Source of the DNA: CAZYBG01 sp964645155
GTDB lineage: Bacteria; Pseudomonadota; Alphaproteobacteria; Rhodobacterales; Rhodobacteraceae
Assembly (NCBI GenBank): GCA_964645155.1
Contig: CAZYBG010000028.1
Location: 1 to 37,757 of the forward strand
Length of the DNA: 37,757 nucleotides
Direction of reading: 5' to 3'
The translations under genes were made by a program, and so were the position numbers. Under the pieces are notes generated by a model. The model worked only from the letters and a program-made list of their open reading frames with translations. It did no database searches and was not told the origin of the DNA. Every line of letters begins with the position of its first letter. The stretch's first letter is position 1. Positions 8,354-17,741 of this stretch are shown piece after piece.

Positions 8354-9404
8354 GCACATGCTCCAGCGTCAGCCCGCCCGCCTCGAGCCCGCGGAGCCGG
8401 CTGGCGAGGCCCCAGACCTTGGCATCGATCAGGTGGCGCCAGTCGCCGGCGCCCTGCCGGCGGAAGCTTGCCACCGCCCCCGGCGGCGGCGCCTCGGGGC
8501 CGATCGCGGTGAAGAGGATGTCGTCGTTGCCGGCGATCTCGACGAAATCGCCGCCCGCTGCGGCGATCGCCTGCAGGATGACCGTGAAGGCGCGGTAGCG
8601 CGGGGTCTCGATCTCGATGCCCTCGCCCAGCGGACCGATCACCTCGACACCGGGGATCGCGGCGAGTGCGTCCGGCGCGAGGCCCGAGACGACAGAGCGG
8701 ATCGTGGGCTCGTCCTCGCCCACCGCCGCGACGGCGCGCGCGATCACCCCGGCGTAGAGCGCCTTGGCGCGATATTCGATGTTGAGTGCGACAGCGCGCT
8801 CCCGGTCGCGCGGGGTGCCGCTGTTGGCGGCGGCCAGCGCAGCGGCATCGCCGGCGAAGTCCCAGCGGTACCACGGGGTCTGTTGCAGGAACGCCGCGTA
8901 GCCGGCGGCCTGGGCGGCCGAGACCTCGTCGAGCGGCGCGCGGACATCGCCGCGGACCAGCGTGGCGAGGCGGCCGATCGTTTCCTCGTAGGCGGCCTTG
9001 AGCAGCATCTCGGCGGTGAAGCTCGCGCCGATCGTGTAGATCGTCTGCTTCGATTCGGCGGTGAAGCCGCCATGCGCCGCCGCCCGTTCGGCGAGCGGGC
9101 AGAGCGAGGTCCAGAACCCGGCGATCGCGCGGAGGTACCCGAACTCGTGCGGATCGCCCGCCGCGACGATCCGCGCGTAGTCGTCGTAGGCGTGCACGAT
9201 GTGCCATTCGGGGTAGGTCGTGTAAGTGCGGCTCTCGTCGCGCCGATGTTCCTCGGGCAGGACGGCGGCGTAGTCCGGCGCGCGGGCCGCGCCCCGGCAC
9301 GCGGTTTCGACCCACAGGATCGGCGCCGCGACGACCAGAGCCAGCAGCAGGACCGCGACCACCAGCCGGCGCAGCCAGACCGACACCCACAGAAGCACCC
9401 GCAT
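8343..9404 (-). CDS. Membrane-anchored protein of unknown function
   Basis: A 353-residue protein with one N-terminal hydrophobic helix (residues about 5-30, LVVAVLLLALVVAAPILWV) and a large, probably periplasmic remainder. Motif-like stretches are SRTYTTYPEWHIVHAYDDYARI near residue 58, a region rich in Ala and acidic residues around 130-250, and the C-terminal LTLEHVHDY. I do not recognise a characterised family. The start ATG 9404-9402 shares one base with the stop codon of the upstream membrane protein gene (TGATG), and its own stop lies inside the first codons of the next gene, so it is locked in a translationally coupled unit with the FAD-linked oxidase. A role as an accessory or partner of that oxidase is inference from context. 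Confidence 0.75.
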   Translation of the reverse strand: MRVLLWVSVWLRRLVVAVLLLALVVAAPILWVETACRGAARAPDYAAVLPEEHRRDESRTYTTYPEWHIVHAYDDYARIVAAGDPHEFGYLRAIAGFWTSLCPLAERAAAHGGFTAESKQTIYTIGASFTAEMLLKAAYEETIGRLATLVRGDVRAPLDEVSAAQAAGYAAFLQQTPWYRWDFAGDAAALAAANSGTPRDRERAVALNIEYRAKALYAGVIARAVAAVGEDEPTIRSVVSGLAPDALAAIPGVEVIGPLGEGIEIETPRYRAFTVILQAIAAAGGDFVEIAGNDDILFTAIGPEAPPPGAVASFRRQGAGDWRHLIDAKVWGLASRLRGLEAGGLTLEHVHDY

Positions 9405-9805
9405 CAGCGTCTTTCCACGAGAAGCCCCGCCAGGAGCGCGCCCGAGCCGAGCGCAAGGTGGGGCAGGTTGGCGAGAACCCGGAAGCCGAACGGCAGGTCG
9501 AGGATACCGTTGGTGAAGATGCCGAAGTCGAGATAGCCCGACCCGGCGACGAGGCCGAGGGCGCCGTCGCCGAGATAGAGGGCGCCGAACACGACAAGGA
9601 AGAAGCGTGCCGCCGCCTTCGAGGTGAGCGCCGCGACGAGCGCCCAGAGCGCCGAGGCAAGATGCAGCGCGTCGTCGAACACGTCGAGCGCGAAGACGCC
9701 GAAGGCGACGCCCTGGTCGTCGGTCACGCCGGGAATGTAGTTGAGGCTGGCCGCGCCGAGCAGCACGACGAAGTAGCCGAGAGCGATCTTCTGCAGAACC
9801 GTCAT
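9404..9805 (-). CDS. Small polytopic membrane protein, DUF4383-like
   Basis: A 133-residue integral membrane protein with about four hydrophobic helices: residues near 6-26 (ALGYFVVLLGAASLNYIPGV), 42-60 (DALHLASALWALVAALT), 66-90 (ARFFLVVFGALYLGDGALGLV) and 110-130 (ANLPHLALGSGALLAGLLV). The pattern of helix-embedded His residues (DDALHLASALWA, LPHLALG) resembles DUF4383-type membrane proteins, but this is a loose match. ATG 9805 overlaps the TGA of the FAD-linked oxidase by four bases (ATGA), giving translational coupling. A longer in-frame reading upstream exists only as antisense-like Arg/Pro-rich sequence inside the oxidase gene and is rejected as a start. Confidence 0.78.
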   Translation of the reverse strand: MTVLQKIALGYFVVLLGAASLNYIPGVTDDQGVAFGVFALDVFDDALHLASALWALVAALTSKAAARFFLVVFGALYLGDGALGLVAGSGYLDFGIFTNGILDLPFGFRVLANLPHLALGSGALLAGLLVERR

Positions 9806-11286
9806 AGGTTGCCCGCGTAGTTGTCCCAGAAGCCGTTGCGAAACACGAGGTCGGGGTCGACCTCGCGCTTCCTCGCGGCGAACGCGCCGGCGCGCGGATA
9901 GGCGCGGCGGAACTGCTCGAGCGTGGCGTGCGGCCGGTAGGGCAGGTAGTAGCTGCCGCCGATCGCGATCACGCCCTCGACCATCTCGCGGGTCAGCCGA
10001 GCCATGTCGGCCTCGGCCCGCGCCGTCATCTCCTGGCTGAAGCTCATCACCGCCGCGATGCGCGGGCCGGGGGCGTAGGTGAGCCAGGCGTCGGGGTTGG
10101 GGCCGACATAGCGCAGCGTCACGTTCAGCAGTTCCTGATAGCTCGCCGGGATCGTCTCGCGGCAGAGCGTCAGGAAGTCGCCGAACCGCTCGGGCGCGAC
10201 GAAGTACTCGTGCAGGATGTCGGTGCGCGCGGGGTCGCGGTTGTGCAGGGTCAGGACCGGCTCGTTGATCAGCGAGTTGCGGGTGACGGGATCGTCGCCC
10301 GCCCTTGCGCCCGGACCGGTCTCCATCCCCCAGCGGACGCGCTTCATCCGCTCGTTGCCGATCTGCCAGCGGTAGAGCCGGGCGCCGGCGCGGCTGAGCC
10401 AGCCCGAGCCGGAGGCGGCCGGAAGGTCGGACTGGTCGGCGGTGGCGCGGTAAGTGACAAGCAGCGCCTGCTCGAAGAACCCCGCCTTGTCGACGTTGAG
10501 GCGGCCGTAGGCCATGGGAACCGCGCCCGAGGTCACGGCCGACAGGAACGCGGCCGCGAAATCGGCCGCCGGCATCTGCGCGAAGACGGGCTCGAGCCGC
10601 TGGTTCGGCTCGGCCTCGACCACGAGGTTGAGGATGATCCCGGCGAGGCCGTAGCCGCCCATCGCGCAGCCGAAGAGGTCGGCGTTCTCGGTGGGCGAGC
10701 AGGTCACGCGGCTGCCGTCGGCGAGCAGCATGTCGAGCGACCGGACCGTGGCACCCATCGGCCCGAACGGCACCGGCCAGCCATGGGCATTGACGCTGAA
10801 GGTCGCGGCGACGCCGAAGTCGTGGTTCGACTGCATCACCTTTGGAGACAGGCCGAGGGGGTCGAGCGCCGCGATCACCTGGCTCCACCGCGCGCCGGCA
10901 TGCACGCGGTAGACGCGGTTCGCGACGTCGGTCTCGACGGCGCCGTTGTCGAAGGTCAGGGCGTGACCGTCACGCGGGATCGCGTGACCGCCCATCGAGT
11001 GGCGCGCGGCGCCGACGGCCAGGGCGCGGCCCGCGCCCCGGGCTTCGGCGATCTCGGCGCGCAGGCGGGCAAGCAGCGCCTCGCCCGCATCCTCGGGCAG
11101 GACGATGTGCCTGTGGACGGGCGTGGCCGAAAGCCCCGAGGCGTCGTTCAGCATCCCCTCCGGCGTCGGCGCGGCCAGCGCCTGGCCGTCGAGCACCGGG
11201 CTGCGCGAGCCGAAGGCGCGTGCGCCCACGGCGCCGATGACGGCGCCGGAGACGAAGAGCAGCCCCCTGCGGGAGACCTTGCGCAT
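9802..11286 (-). CDS. Tat-exported FAD-linked oxidase (aldonolactone-oxidase-like)
   Basis: A 494-residue flavoprotein of the VAO/FAD-binding type 4 superfamily. It starts MRKVSRRGLLFVSGAVIGAV, a twin-arginine signal peptide, so the folded enzyme should be exported to the periplasm. The FAD-binding part includes AVGAARHSMGGH (His96 is a possible covalent flavin site), NHDFGVAATFSVNAHGW and MGGYGLAGIILNLVVEA. The C-terminal DPDLVFRNGFWDNY is typical of sugar-lactone and related oxidases (ALO family). The substrate is unknown. ATG 11286 follows GAGGGA and begins exactly at the Tat signal, so I prefer it to an upstream start at 11367 that overlaps xth. It begins 29 bases after xth and is followed by three genes with overlapping ends. 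Confidence 0.87.
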   Translation of the reverse strand: MRKVSRRGLLFVSGAVIGAVGARAFGSRSPVLDGQALAAPTPEGMLNDASGLSATPVHRHIVLPEDAGEALLARLRAEIAEARGAGRALAVGAARHSMGGHAIPRDGHALTFDNGAVETDVANRVYRVHAGARWSQVIAALDPLGLSPKVMQSNHDFGVAATFSVNAHGWPVPFGPMGATVRSLDMLLADGSRVTCSPTENADLFGCAMGGYGLAGIILNLVVEAEPNQRLEPVFAQMPAADFAAAFLSAVTSGAVPMAYGRLNVDKAGFFEQALLVTYRATADQSDLPAASGSGWLSRAGARLYRWQIGNERMKRVRWGMETGPGARAGDDPVTRNSLINEPVLTLHNRDPARTDILHEYFVAPERFGDFLTLCRETIPASYQELLNVTLRYVGPNPDAWLTYAPGPRIAAVMSFSQEMTARAEADMARLTREMVEGVIAIGGSYYLPYRPHATLEQFRRAYPRAGAFAARKREVDPDLVFRNGFWDNYAGNL

Positions 11287-11315
11287 CCTGTCCCTCGGAC
11301 TGTTTCGTTTCCGCC

Positions 11316-12104
11316 CTAAAGATCGAATGTGGCGAAAACCGGGGCGTGGTCGGACGGCTGGTCCCACCCGCGCACCGCGCGCAGGATGCGGCTGCCATGC
11401 GCCGCGCCGGCGATGTCAGGCGTGGCCCAGACGTGATCGAGCCTGCGGCCCTTGTCGGCGGCGTCCCAGTCGGGCGCGCGGTAGGACCACCAGCTGTAGA
11501 GCAGGCCCGAGGGGATGTCCTGGCGCGTCACGTCGACCCAGCCGCCGGCCTCCTGCGCATCGGTCAGCAGGTTGGTCTCGACCGGCGTGTGGCTGACGAT
11601 CTTCAGCAGCTGCTTGTGGCTCCACACGTCGTCCTCGCGCGGGGCGATGTTGAGGTCGCCGACGAGGATTGCGCGCTCCGGGCGGCGCGCATGCCCCCAG
11701 TCGCGCATCGCTGCGACGTAGTCGAGCTTCTGGCCGAACTTCACGTTCTGCTCGCGGTCGGGGACGTCGCCGCCCGCGGGCACGTAGAAGTTGTGGACGG
11801 TGACGCCGCCCGGCAACCGCGCCGCGACGTGGCGGGCGTGGCCGAGGCCCGCGAAGTCGAAGCTCTCCACCTCCTCGAGCGGCAGCCTGGAGAGGATCGC
11901 GACGCCGTTGTAGCCCTTCTGCCCGCGGGCGACGACATGGCCATAGCCCAGCGCCCGGAACGTGTCGAGCGGCAGCATCTCGACCGGGCACTTGCATTCC
12001 TGCAGGCAGAGCACGTCGGGCGCCTCGTCGGTCATCAGCCGCGAGACCAGCGCCGCGCGAAGGCGGACCGAGTTGATGTTCCAGGTGGCGATGGTGAAGG
12101 GCAT
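11316..12104 (-). CDS. xth: Exodeoxyribonuclease III
   Basis: A 262-residue exonuclease III/AP endonuclease, which cuts at abasic sites in base-excision repair and degrades 3' ends of duplex DNA. Signature residues are ATWNINSVRLR at the N-terminus, the metal ligand Glu36 in LCLQECK, YVPAGGD, the GDLNIAP motif, RLDHVWAT, and the catalytic Asp252-His253 pair in PSDHAPV. Length and motifs match the XthA family well. Only 29 bases separate it from the Tat-exported FAD oxidase on the same strand, with no terminator between them, so the two could share a transcript despite unrelated functions. Confidence 0.95.
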   Translation of the reverse strand: MPFTIATWNINSVRLRAALVSRLMTDEAPDVLCLQECKCPVEMLPLDTFRALGYGHVVARGQKGYNGVAILSRLPLEEVESFDFAGLGHARHVAARLPGGVTVHNFYVPAGGDVPDREQNVKFGQKLDYVAAMRDWGHARRPERAILVGDLNIAPREDDVWSHKQLLKIVSHTPVETNLLTDAQEAGGWVDVTRQDIPSGLLYSWWSYRAPDWDAADKGRRLDHVWATPDIAGAAHGSRILRAVRGWDQPSDHAPVFATFDL

Positions 12105-12417
12105 GGCCGGCCTCCGCTGCGGGCCGCGACCCTAGGATGAACGGCCGGCGGCCTCAAGGCGTGCCGGAGGTCTGTCCGGCACGGAGCCCGTAACGCCGCC
12201 CCGCCGCGGCCCTGCGGGACAGGGGCGCTGCCCGGGCCGCCGGCGCGGCCGTTCCGGGCGGGCGGGCGGGCGGCGGAGGGAACCGTGGGCCGCCGCCCTT
12301 GCGCAGGTAAAAAAGGCCCGGGCCGAAGCCCGGGCCAGTCCAACAGGGAGGTTCCCGCGCCATAACCCCGACGCGGGCAGGGGATCTTTCGAACCGTCGA
12401 TCACTCGCCAACAAAGC
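12105..12417. other. Intergenic region between xth and the response-regulator gene
   Basis: A 313-base non-coding stretch. It holds the response regulator's terminator at 12309-12336. A second perfect 9-bp inverted repeat lies at 12268-12276 and 12290-12298 (GGGCGGCGG / CCGCCGCCC) around a 13-base loop, without a T tract. The xth promoter should lie between these and 12104, but I cannot pick a convincing one. No supported open frame is present. Confidence 0.6.
12309..12336 (-). terminator. Intrinsic terminator of the response-regulator gene
   Basis: Minus-strand GGCCCGGGC (12336-12328), tetraloop TTCG, GCCCGGGCC (12323-12315), then six T residues (12314-12309). This is a perfect 9-bp GC stem with a stable UUCG loop and an immediate U tract, about 80 bases after the response-regulator stop codon. 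It is among the clearest regulatory structures in the window. Confidence 0.92.
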
Positions 12418-13104
12418 CTATGCTACGAGTCTATAACCCCCAGATTCGGTAACAAGAAGGCGGACATTGGACGGATCGGGTTCGATTTTCTGGCGAAGAC
12501 GGTAAATATGTGTCTCGAGCGTGTGGGTGGTCACCCCCGCATTGTAGCCCCAGACCTCGTGGAGGAGCACGTCGCGCGGCACGACCCCCTCGCTGGCGCG
12601 GTAGAGGAACTTGAGGATGTTCGTCTCTTTCTCGGTCAGGCGGATCTTCCGGTCGCGCTCGTCGATCAGCATCTTCATCGCCGGCTTGAAGGTGTAGGGG
12701 CCAAGCTGGAACACCGCATCCTCGCTCTGCTCATGGGTCCGCAGCTGGGCGCGGATGCGGGCGAGGAGGACAGGGAACTTGAAGGGCTTGGTGACGTAGT
12801 CGTTGGCGCCCGCATCGAGGCCGAGGATGGTGTCGGCATCGCTGTCGTGGCCGGTCAGCATCAGGATGGGGCACTTGACGCCGTGCTTGCGGAACACCCG
12901 GCAGAGCTCGCGGCCGTCGGTGTCGGGCAGGCCGACGTCGAGGATCACGAGGTCGTAGAACTGCTCCTTCGCCTTCTGCATGGCCTCGGCACCGGTGCCG
13001 GCCTCGAAGACGTCGAAGTCCTCGGTCATCACGAGCTGTTCGGACAGCGCCTCGCGCAGATCGTCGTCGTCGTCGACGAGAAGGATCTTCTTGAGGTTCG
13101 CCAT
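12418..13104 (-). CDS. cenR: OmpR/PhoB-type response regulator, CenR/OtpR-like
   Basis: A 228-residue two-component response regulator with an N-terminal receiver domain (acidic pocket DDDDD at 11-15, phospho-acceptor Asp56 in LVILDVGLPD, Thr84 and Lys106) and a C-terminal winged helix (RLTEKETNILKFLYRA, DVLLHEVWGYNAGVTTHTLETHIYRLR). The joining segment HEQSEDAVFQLGPYTFKPA matches my memory of CenR of Caulobacter/Rhodobacter and OtpR of Brucella, regulators of cell-envelope integrity and division. The subfamily name is recall, not a search. ATG 13104 is favoured because GGAG lies about eight bases before it and the receiver fold begins at once. No histidine kinase gene is adjacent. It diverges from ribA and ends at a strong terminator. 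Confidence 0.85.
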   Translation of the reverse strand: MANLKKILLVDDDDDLREALSEQLVMTEDFDVFEAGTGAEAMQKAKEQFYDLVILDVGLPDTDGRELCRVFRKHGVKCPILMLTGHDSDADTILGLDAGANDYVTKPFKFPVLLARIRAQLRTHEQSEDAVFQLGPYTFKPAMKMLIDERDRKIRLTEKETNILKFLYRASEGVVPRDVLLHEVWGYNAGVTTHTLETHIYRLRQKIEPDPSNVRLLVTESGGYRLVA

Positions 13105-13281
13105 CGCACCGTCTCCCATGCCGCCCGTTCCGCAGACATGCGGCGACGGGCGCGCGCTGCCAAGGACTGTGACCGAGGGCTCACGCGGACGTGTCGCCGG
13201 ACCCGCCAATGTTTCAAAACCGGTCCCGGCGCGTTACATCTGCGCCAGACATCCCAACCGACCGGTCCGCCCGAGCCCGCC

Positions 13282-14373
13282 ATGAGCCTCAGCCCCACAA
13301 TCGTCGAGCGCCTCGCCCGGGCACGGGCCGACCTGCGCATGGGCGTGCCGGTCGTGCTGACCGCAGGCCGGCGGGCAGCCGTCATCGCCGCCGCCGAGAC
13401 GGTGGGCGCCGAGCGGCTGGCCCGGCTGCGCGTGATGGGGCGGCCGCTGGCGCTGGCGATCACCGCCTGGCGCGCCGAGACGCTGAAGGCGCGTGCCTAT
13501 GACGGCGACCTCGCCCGCATCCGGGTGCCCGAGGATGCCGGCCTGCCCTGGGTGCAGGCCGTCGCCGACCCTGCCGGCGACCTCGCACAGCCGCTGAAGG
13601 GCCCGCTCGCGACATTGCGCGACGGCGAGGCGGATCTGGCCCGCACCGCTCTGGCGCTGACGAAGTCGGCGCGCCTGCTGCCCGCCGCGCTGGTCCTCGA
13701 GGTTCCGGACGGCGCCGCGCTGGCCGCGGCCGAGGCGTTGACGCTCATCGACCTCGGCGCGGCGAAGCCGGCGCTGACCGAGGGCGCGCCGCTGCACCCC
13801 GTGGTCTCGGCCCGGCTGCCGATGGCGGCGGCCGAGGCGGGCCGGCTGCACGTGTTCCGGCCGGACGACGGCGGCGAGGAACACTACGCAATCGAGATCG
13901 GGGCGCCGGCACGCGCCGCGCCGGTGCTGGCGCGCCTGCATTCGGCCTGCTTCACCGGCGACCTCCTCGGCTCGCTGAAATGCGACTGCGGCCCGCAGCT
14001 GCGTACCGCGCTGGCGCAGATGGGCGAGGCGGGCGCCGGGATTCTGCTCTACCTCAACCAGGAGGGGCGCGGGATCGGGCTGGCCAACAAGATGCGGGCC
14101 TATGCCCTGCAGGACCAGGGGTTCGACACGGTAGAGGCGAACCACCGCCTCGGCTTCGAGGACGACGAGCGCGACTTCCGCGTCGGCTCGGCGATCCTGA
14201 AGGAGATGGGGTTCTCGTCGGTCCGGCTTCTCACCAACAACCCCGCCAAGGTCGCGATGATGGAGGCCCAGGGCGTCCGCGTGGTTGAGCGCGTGCCGCT
14301 GAAGGTGGGCGAGACGCCGCAGAACGCCGCCTACCTCGCGACCAAGGCGCGGAAGTCGGGGCATCTGCTGTAA
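13282..14373 (+). CDS. ribA: GTP cyclohydrolase II with N-terminal extension
   Basis: GTP cyclohydrolase II opens GTP to the first riboflavin intermediate, releasing formate and pyrophosphate. The C-terminal half carries all hallmarks: the zinc ligands Cys223, Cys234 and Cys236 in HSACFTGDLLGSLKCDC, then LNQEGRGIGLANKMRAYALQ, the GFDTVEANHRLGF segment and VRLLTNNPAKV. Total length is 363 residues, against about 200 for E. coli RibA. The first 170 residues are not a recognisable DHBP synthase (RibB) domain with its acidic catalytic residues, and look like a diverged or unrelated extension seen in alphaproteobacterial RibA proteins. ATG 13282 starts the Met-Ser-Leu-Ser segment, after an intergenic region shared with the divergent response regulator. 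Confidence 0.92.
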   Translation: MSLSPTIVERLARARADLRMGVPVVLTAGRRAAVIAAAETVGAERLARLRVMGRPLALAITAWRAETLKARAYDGDLARIRVPEDAGLPWVQAVADPAGDLAQPLKGPLATLRDGEADLARTALALTKSARLLPAALVLEVPDGAALAAAEALTLIDLGAAKPALTEGAPLHPVVSARLPMAAAEAGRLHVFRPDDGGEEHYAIEIGAPARAAPVLARLHSACFTGDLLGSLKCDCGPQLRTALAQMGEAGAGILLYLNQEGRGIGLANKMRAYALQDQGFDTVEANHRLGFEDDERDFRVGSAILKEMGFSSVRLLTNNPAKVAMMEAQGVRVVERVPLKVGETPQNAAYLATKARKSGHLL

Positions 14374-14619
14374 GGGGCCGGGAGGGAGCCTGACGGAGGG
14401 CAGTGGACGACCGCGGGCGGCCGCGGCACCGATCTTGGTCGGCGATGCGTCGGGACGGTGTCCCCTCGTCCTGTCGTCGTGCCTGCGTCAGCCTGGCGGC
14501 CGCTGGCGCGGCTGCTCCGGGCGGTTCATCGGAAAGCCGGCGTCCTGCGCCGCCCCGCTGCGCACCGGGGCCCGGCGAACAGGCTTCCGCTTCAGCGCCG
14601 CGTCCCGTAACCAGAGCCC

Positions 14620-15123
14620 ATGACCCCGCTCGACCTCGTCGTCACCCGGCACGGCGCCCGCTTCCTCGGCCGCACCTTCCCGGTCGCGCTCGGCCGCGTC
14701 GGGATCGTGCCGCCGGGCGCCAAGCGCGAGGGCGACGGGGCGACGCCGGCGGGGGTGCACCGGATCGTCGGCTGCCTCTACCGGCCCGACCGGCTGGCCG
14801 CCCCCTGCGACTGGGCGCTGCCGATCGGGCCCGGCGACCTGTGGTCCGACGACCCCGACGACCCCGACTACAACCTCATGGTCCGCGCGCCGCATCCTTT
14901 CTCGCACGAGCGGCTTCGCCGGGCCGACCCTCTCTACGATCTCGTGCTCGTCACCGACTGGAACTGGCCCCATGCCGTGCCCGGCCGCGGCTCGGCGATC
15001 TTCGTCCATGGCTGGCGGGCGCCGCGCCGGCCGACCGCCGGCTGCATTGCCCTCGCCCCCCGCGATCTCCTCTGGATCGTCGCGCGCATCCGGCATGCGA
15101 CGCGCCTCGTCGTTCCCGGCTGA
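14620..15123 (+). CDS. L,D-transpeptidase (YkuD-fold) family protein
   Basis: A 167-residue YkuD-fold protein. The active-site block is clear: His130 in SAIFVHGWRAPRRPTAGCIAL, followed by the nucleophilic Cys142 in the TAGCIAL motif. An upstream KREGDGATPAG segment (residues 35-45) is typical of this short subgroup. L,D-transpeptidases cross-link peptidoglycan or attach proteins to it in the periplasm, yet no signal peptide or membrane segment is visible at the N-terminus (MTPLDLVVTRHGARFLG). Either the true start is elsewhere or this subgroup acts differently; only a GC-rich sequence lies upstream. It is 59 bases before the amylosucrase gene on the same strand and may share its transcript. 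Confidence 0.85.
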   Translation: MTPLDLVVTRHGARFLGRTFPVALGRVGIVPPGAKREGDGATPAGVHRIVGCLYRPDRLAAPCDWALPIGPGDLWSDDPDDPDYNLMVRAPHPFSHERLRRADPLYDLVLVTDWNWPHAVPGRGSAIFVHGWRAPRRPTAGCIALAPRDLLWIVARIRHATRLVVPG

Positions 15124-15182
15124 CGCCCCCTTTCGGGCGCTTCCCGACGCCGCTAACGTCGGCCGCAGACGGGAGGAAACCG

Positions 15183-17066
<1,884 letters not shown>

Positions 17067-17081
17067 GGACGGGCCGGCGGA

Positions 17082-17741
17082 TCAGGGGCTGCCGCTGCGG
17101 GCACCGAAGATCGCCGAGCCGACGCGGACATGGGTCGCGCCTTCCGCGATCGCGCGCTCGAAGTCGTCGCTCATGCCCATCGACAGGCCGGCAAGGCCGT
17201 TCCGCCTGGCTATCGCGGCCAGCAGCGCGAAGTGAGGCGCCGGCGCGTCGTGCAGGGGCGGGATGCACATCAGGCCCACCACCGGCAGGCCGAGCGCGCG
17301 GCACTGCGCGACGAAGGCGTCGGCCTCGGCGGGGGCGACGCCGGCCTTCTGCGGCTCCTCGCCGGTATTGACCTGAAGGAACAGGGCGGGACAGTGTCCG
17401 AGGTCCTGCGCGAGGCGGGCGAGCGTGGTGGCGAGCTTCGGACGGTCGACCGAATGGATCGCCTCGAAGAGCTCCATCGCCTGGCGCGCCTTGTTGGTCT
17501 GCAGCGGGCCGATCAGGTGGACCTCGGTGCCGGGATAGCGCAGGCGCAGGTCGGGCCATTTCGACGCGGCCTCCTGCACCCGGTTCTCGCCGAAGAGGCG
17601 GTGACCCGCGGCCAGCACCGCGTCGACCCGTCCGAGCGGCTGCACCTTCGAGACCGCGACCAGCCGGACCGACCCCGCGACCCGGCCCGCCGCGGCCTCG
17701 GCCGCGGCGATCCGCGCGCGGATGTCGCCGAGCCCGGTCAT
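17082..17741 (-). CDS. YggS-family PLP homeostasis protein
   Basis: A 219-residue alanine-racemase-fold protein of the YggS/PROSC (PLPBP) family, which binds pyridoxal phosphate and keeps its cellular level balanced. The PLP-lysine is Lys32 in LVAVSKVQ. FGENRVQEA, HLIGPLQTNKARQAMELF, FLQVNTGEEPQKAG, GLSMGMSDDFERAIAEGATHVRVGSAIFG are all family blocks. ATG 17741 overlaps the stop of the sulfotransferase gene by four bases (ATGA), which supports this start over upstream alternatives in Arg/Pro-rich sequence. It converges on the amylosucrase gene with a 15-base gap. Confidence 0.93.
   Translation of the reverse strand: MTGLGDIRARIAAAEAAAGRVAGSVRLVAVSKVQPLGRVDAVLAAGHRLFGENRVQEAASKWPDLRLRYPGTEVHLIGPLQTNKARQAMELFEAIHSVDRPKLATTLARLAQDLGHCPALFLQVNTGEEPQKAGVAPAEADAFVAQCRALGLPVVGLMCIPPLHDAPAPHFALLAAIARRNGLAGLSMGMSDDFERAIAEGATHVRVGSAIFGARSGSP

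Noticed and set aside
9806..10888. N-terminal extension of the small membrane protein into the FAD oxidase gene
   Set aside because: Residues before the ATG at 9805 are Arg/Pro-rich with no domain, and the sense frame there encodes the conserved oxidase.
12268..12298. 9-bp inverted repeat considered as a terminator
   Set aside because: No T tract on either strand; the real terminator with T6 lies at 12309-12336. It may be chance in GC-rich sequence.
14374..14619. Short open frame after ribA (about 60 codons)
   Set aside because: No ribosome site, no hydrophobic segment or motif, and it runs into the L,D-transpeptidase start region in another frame.
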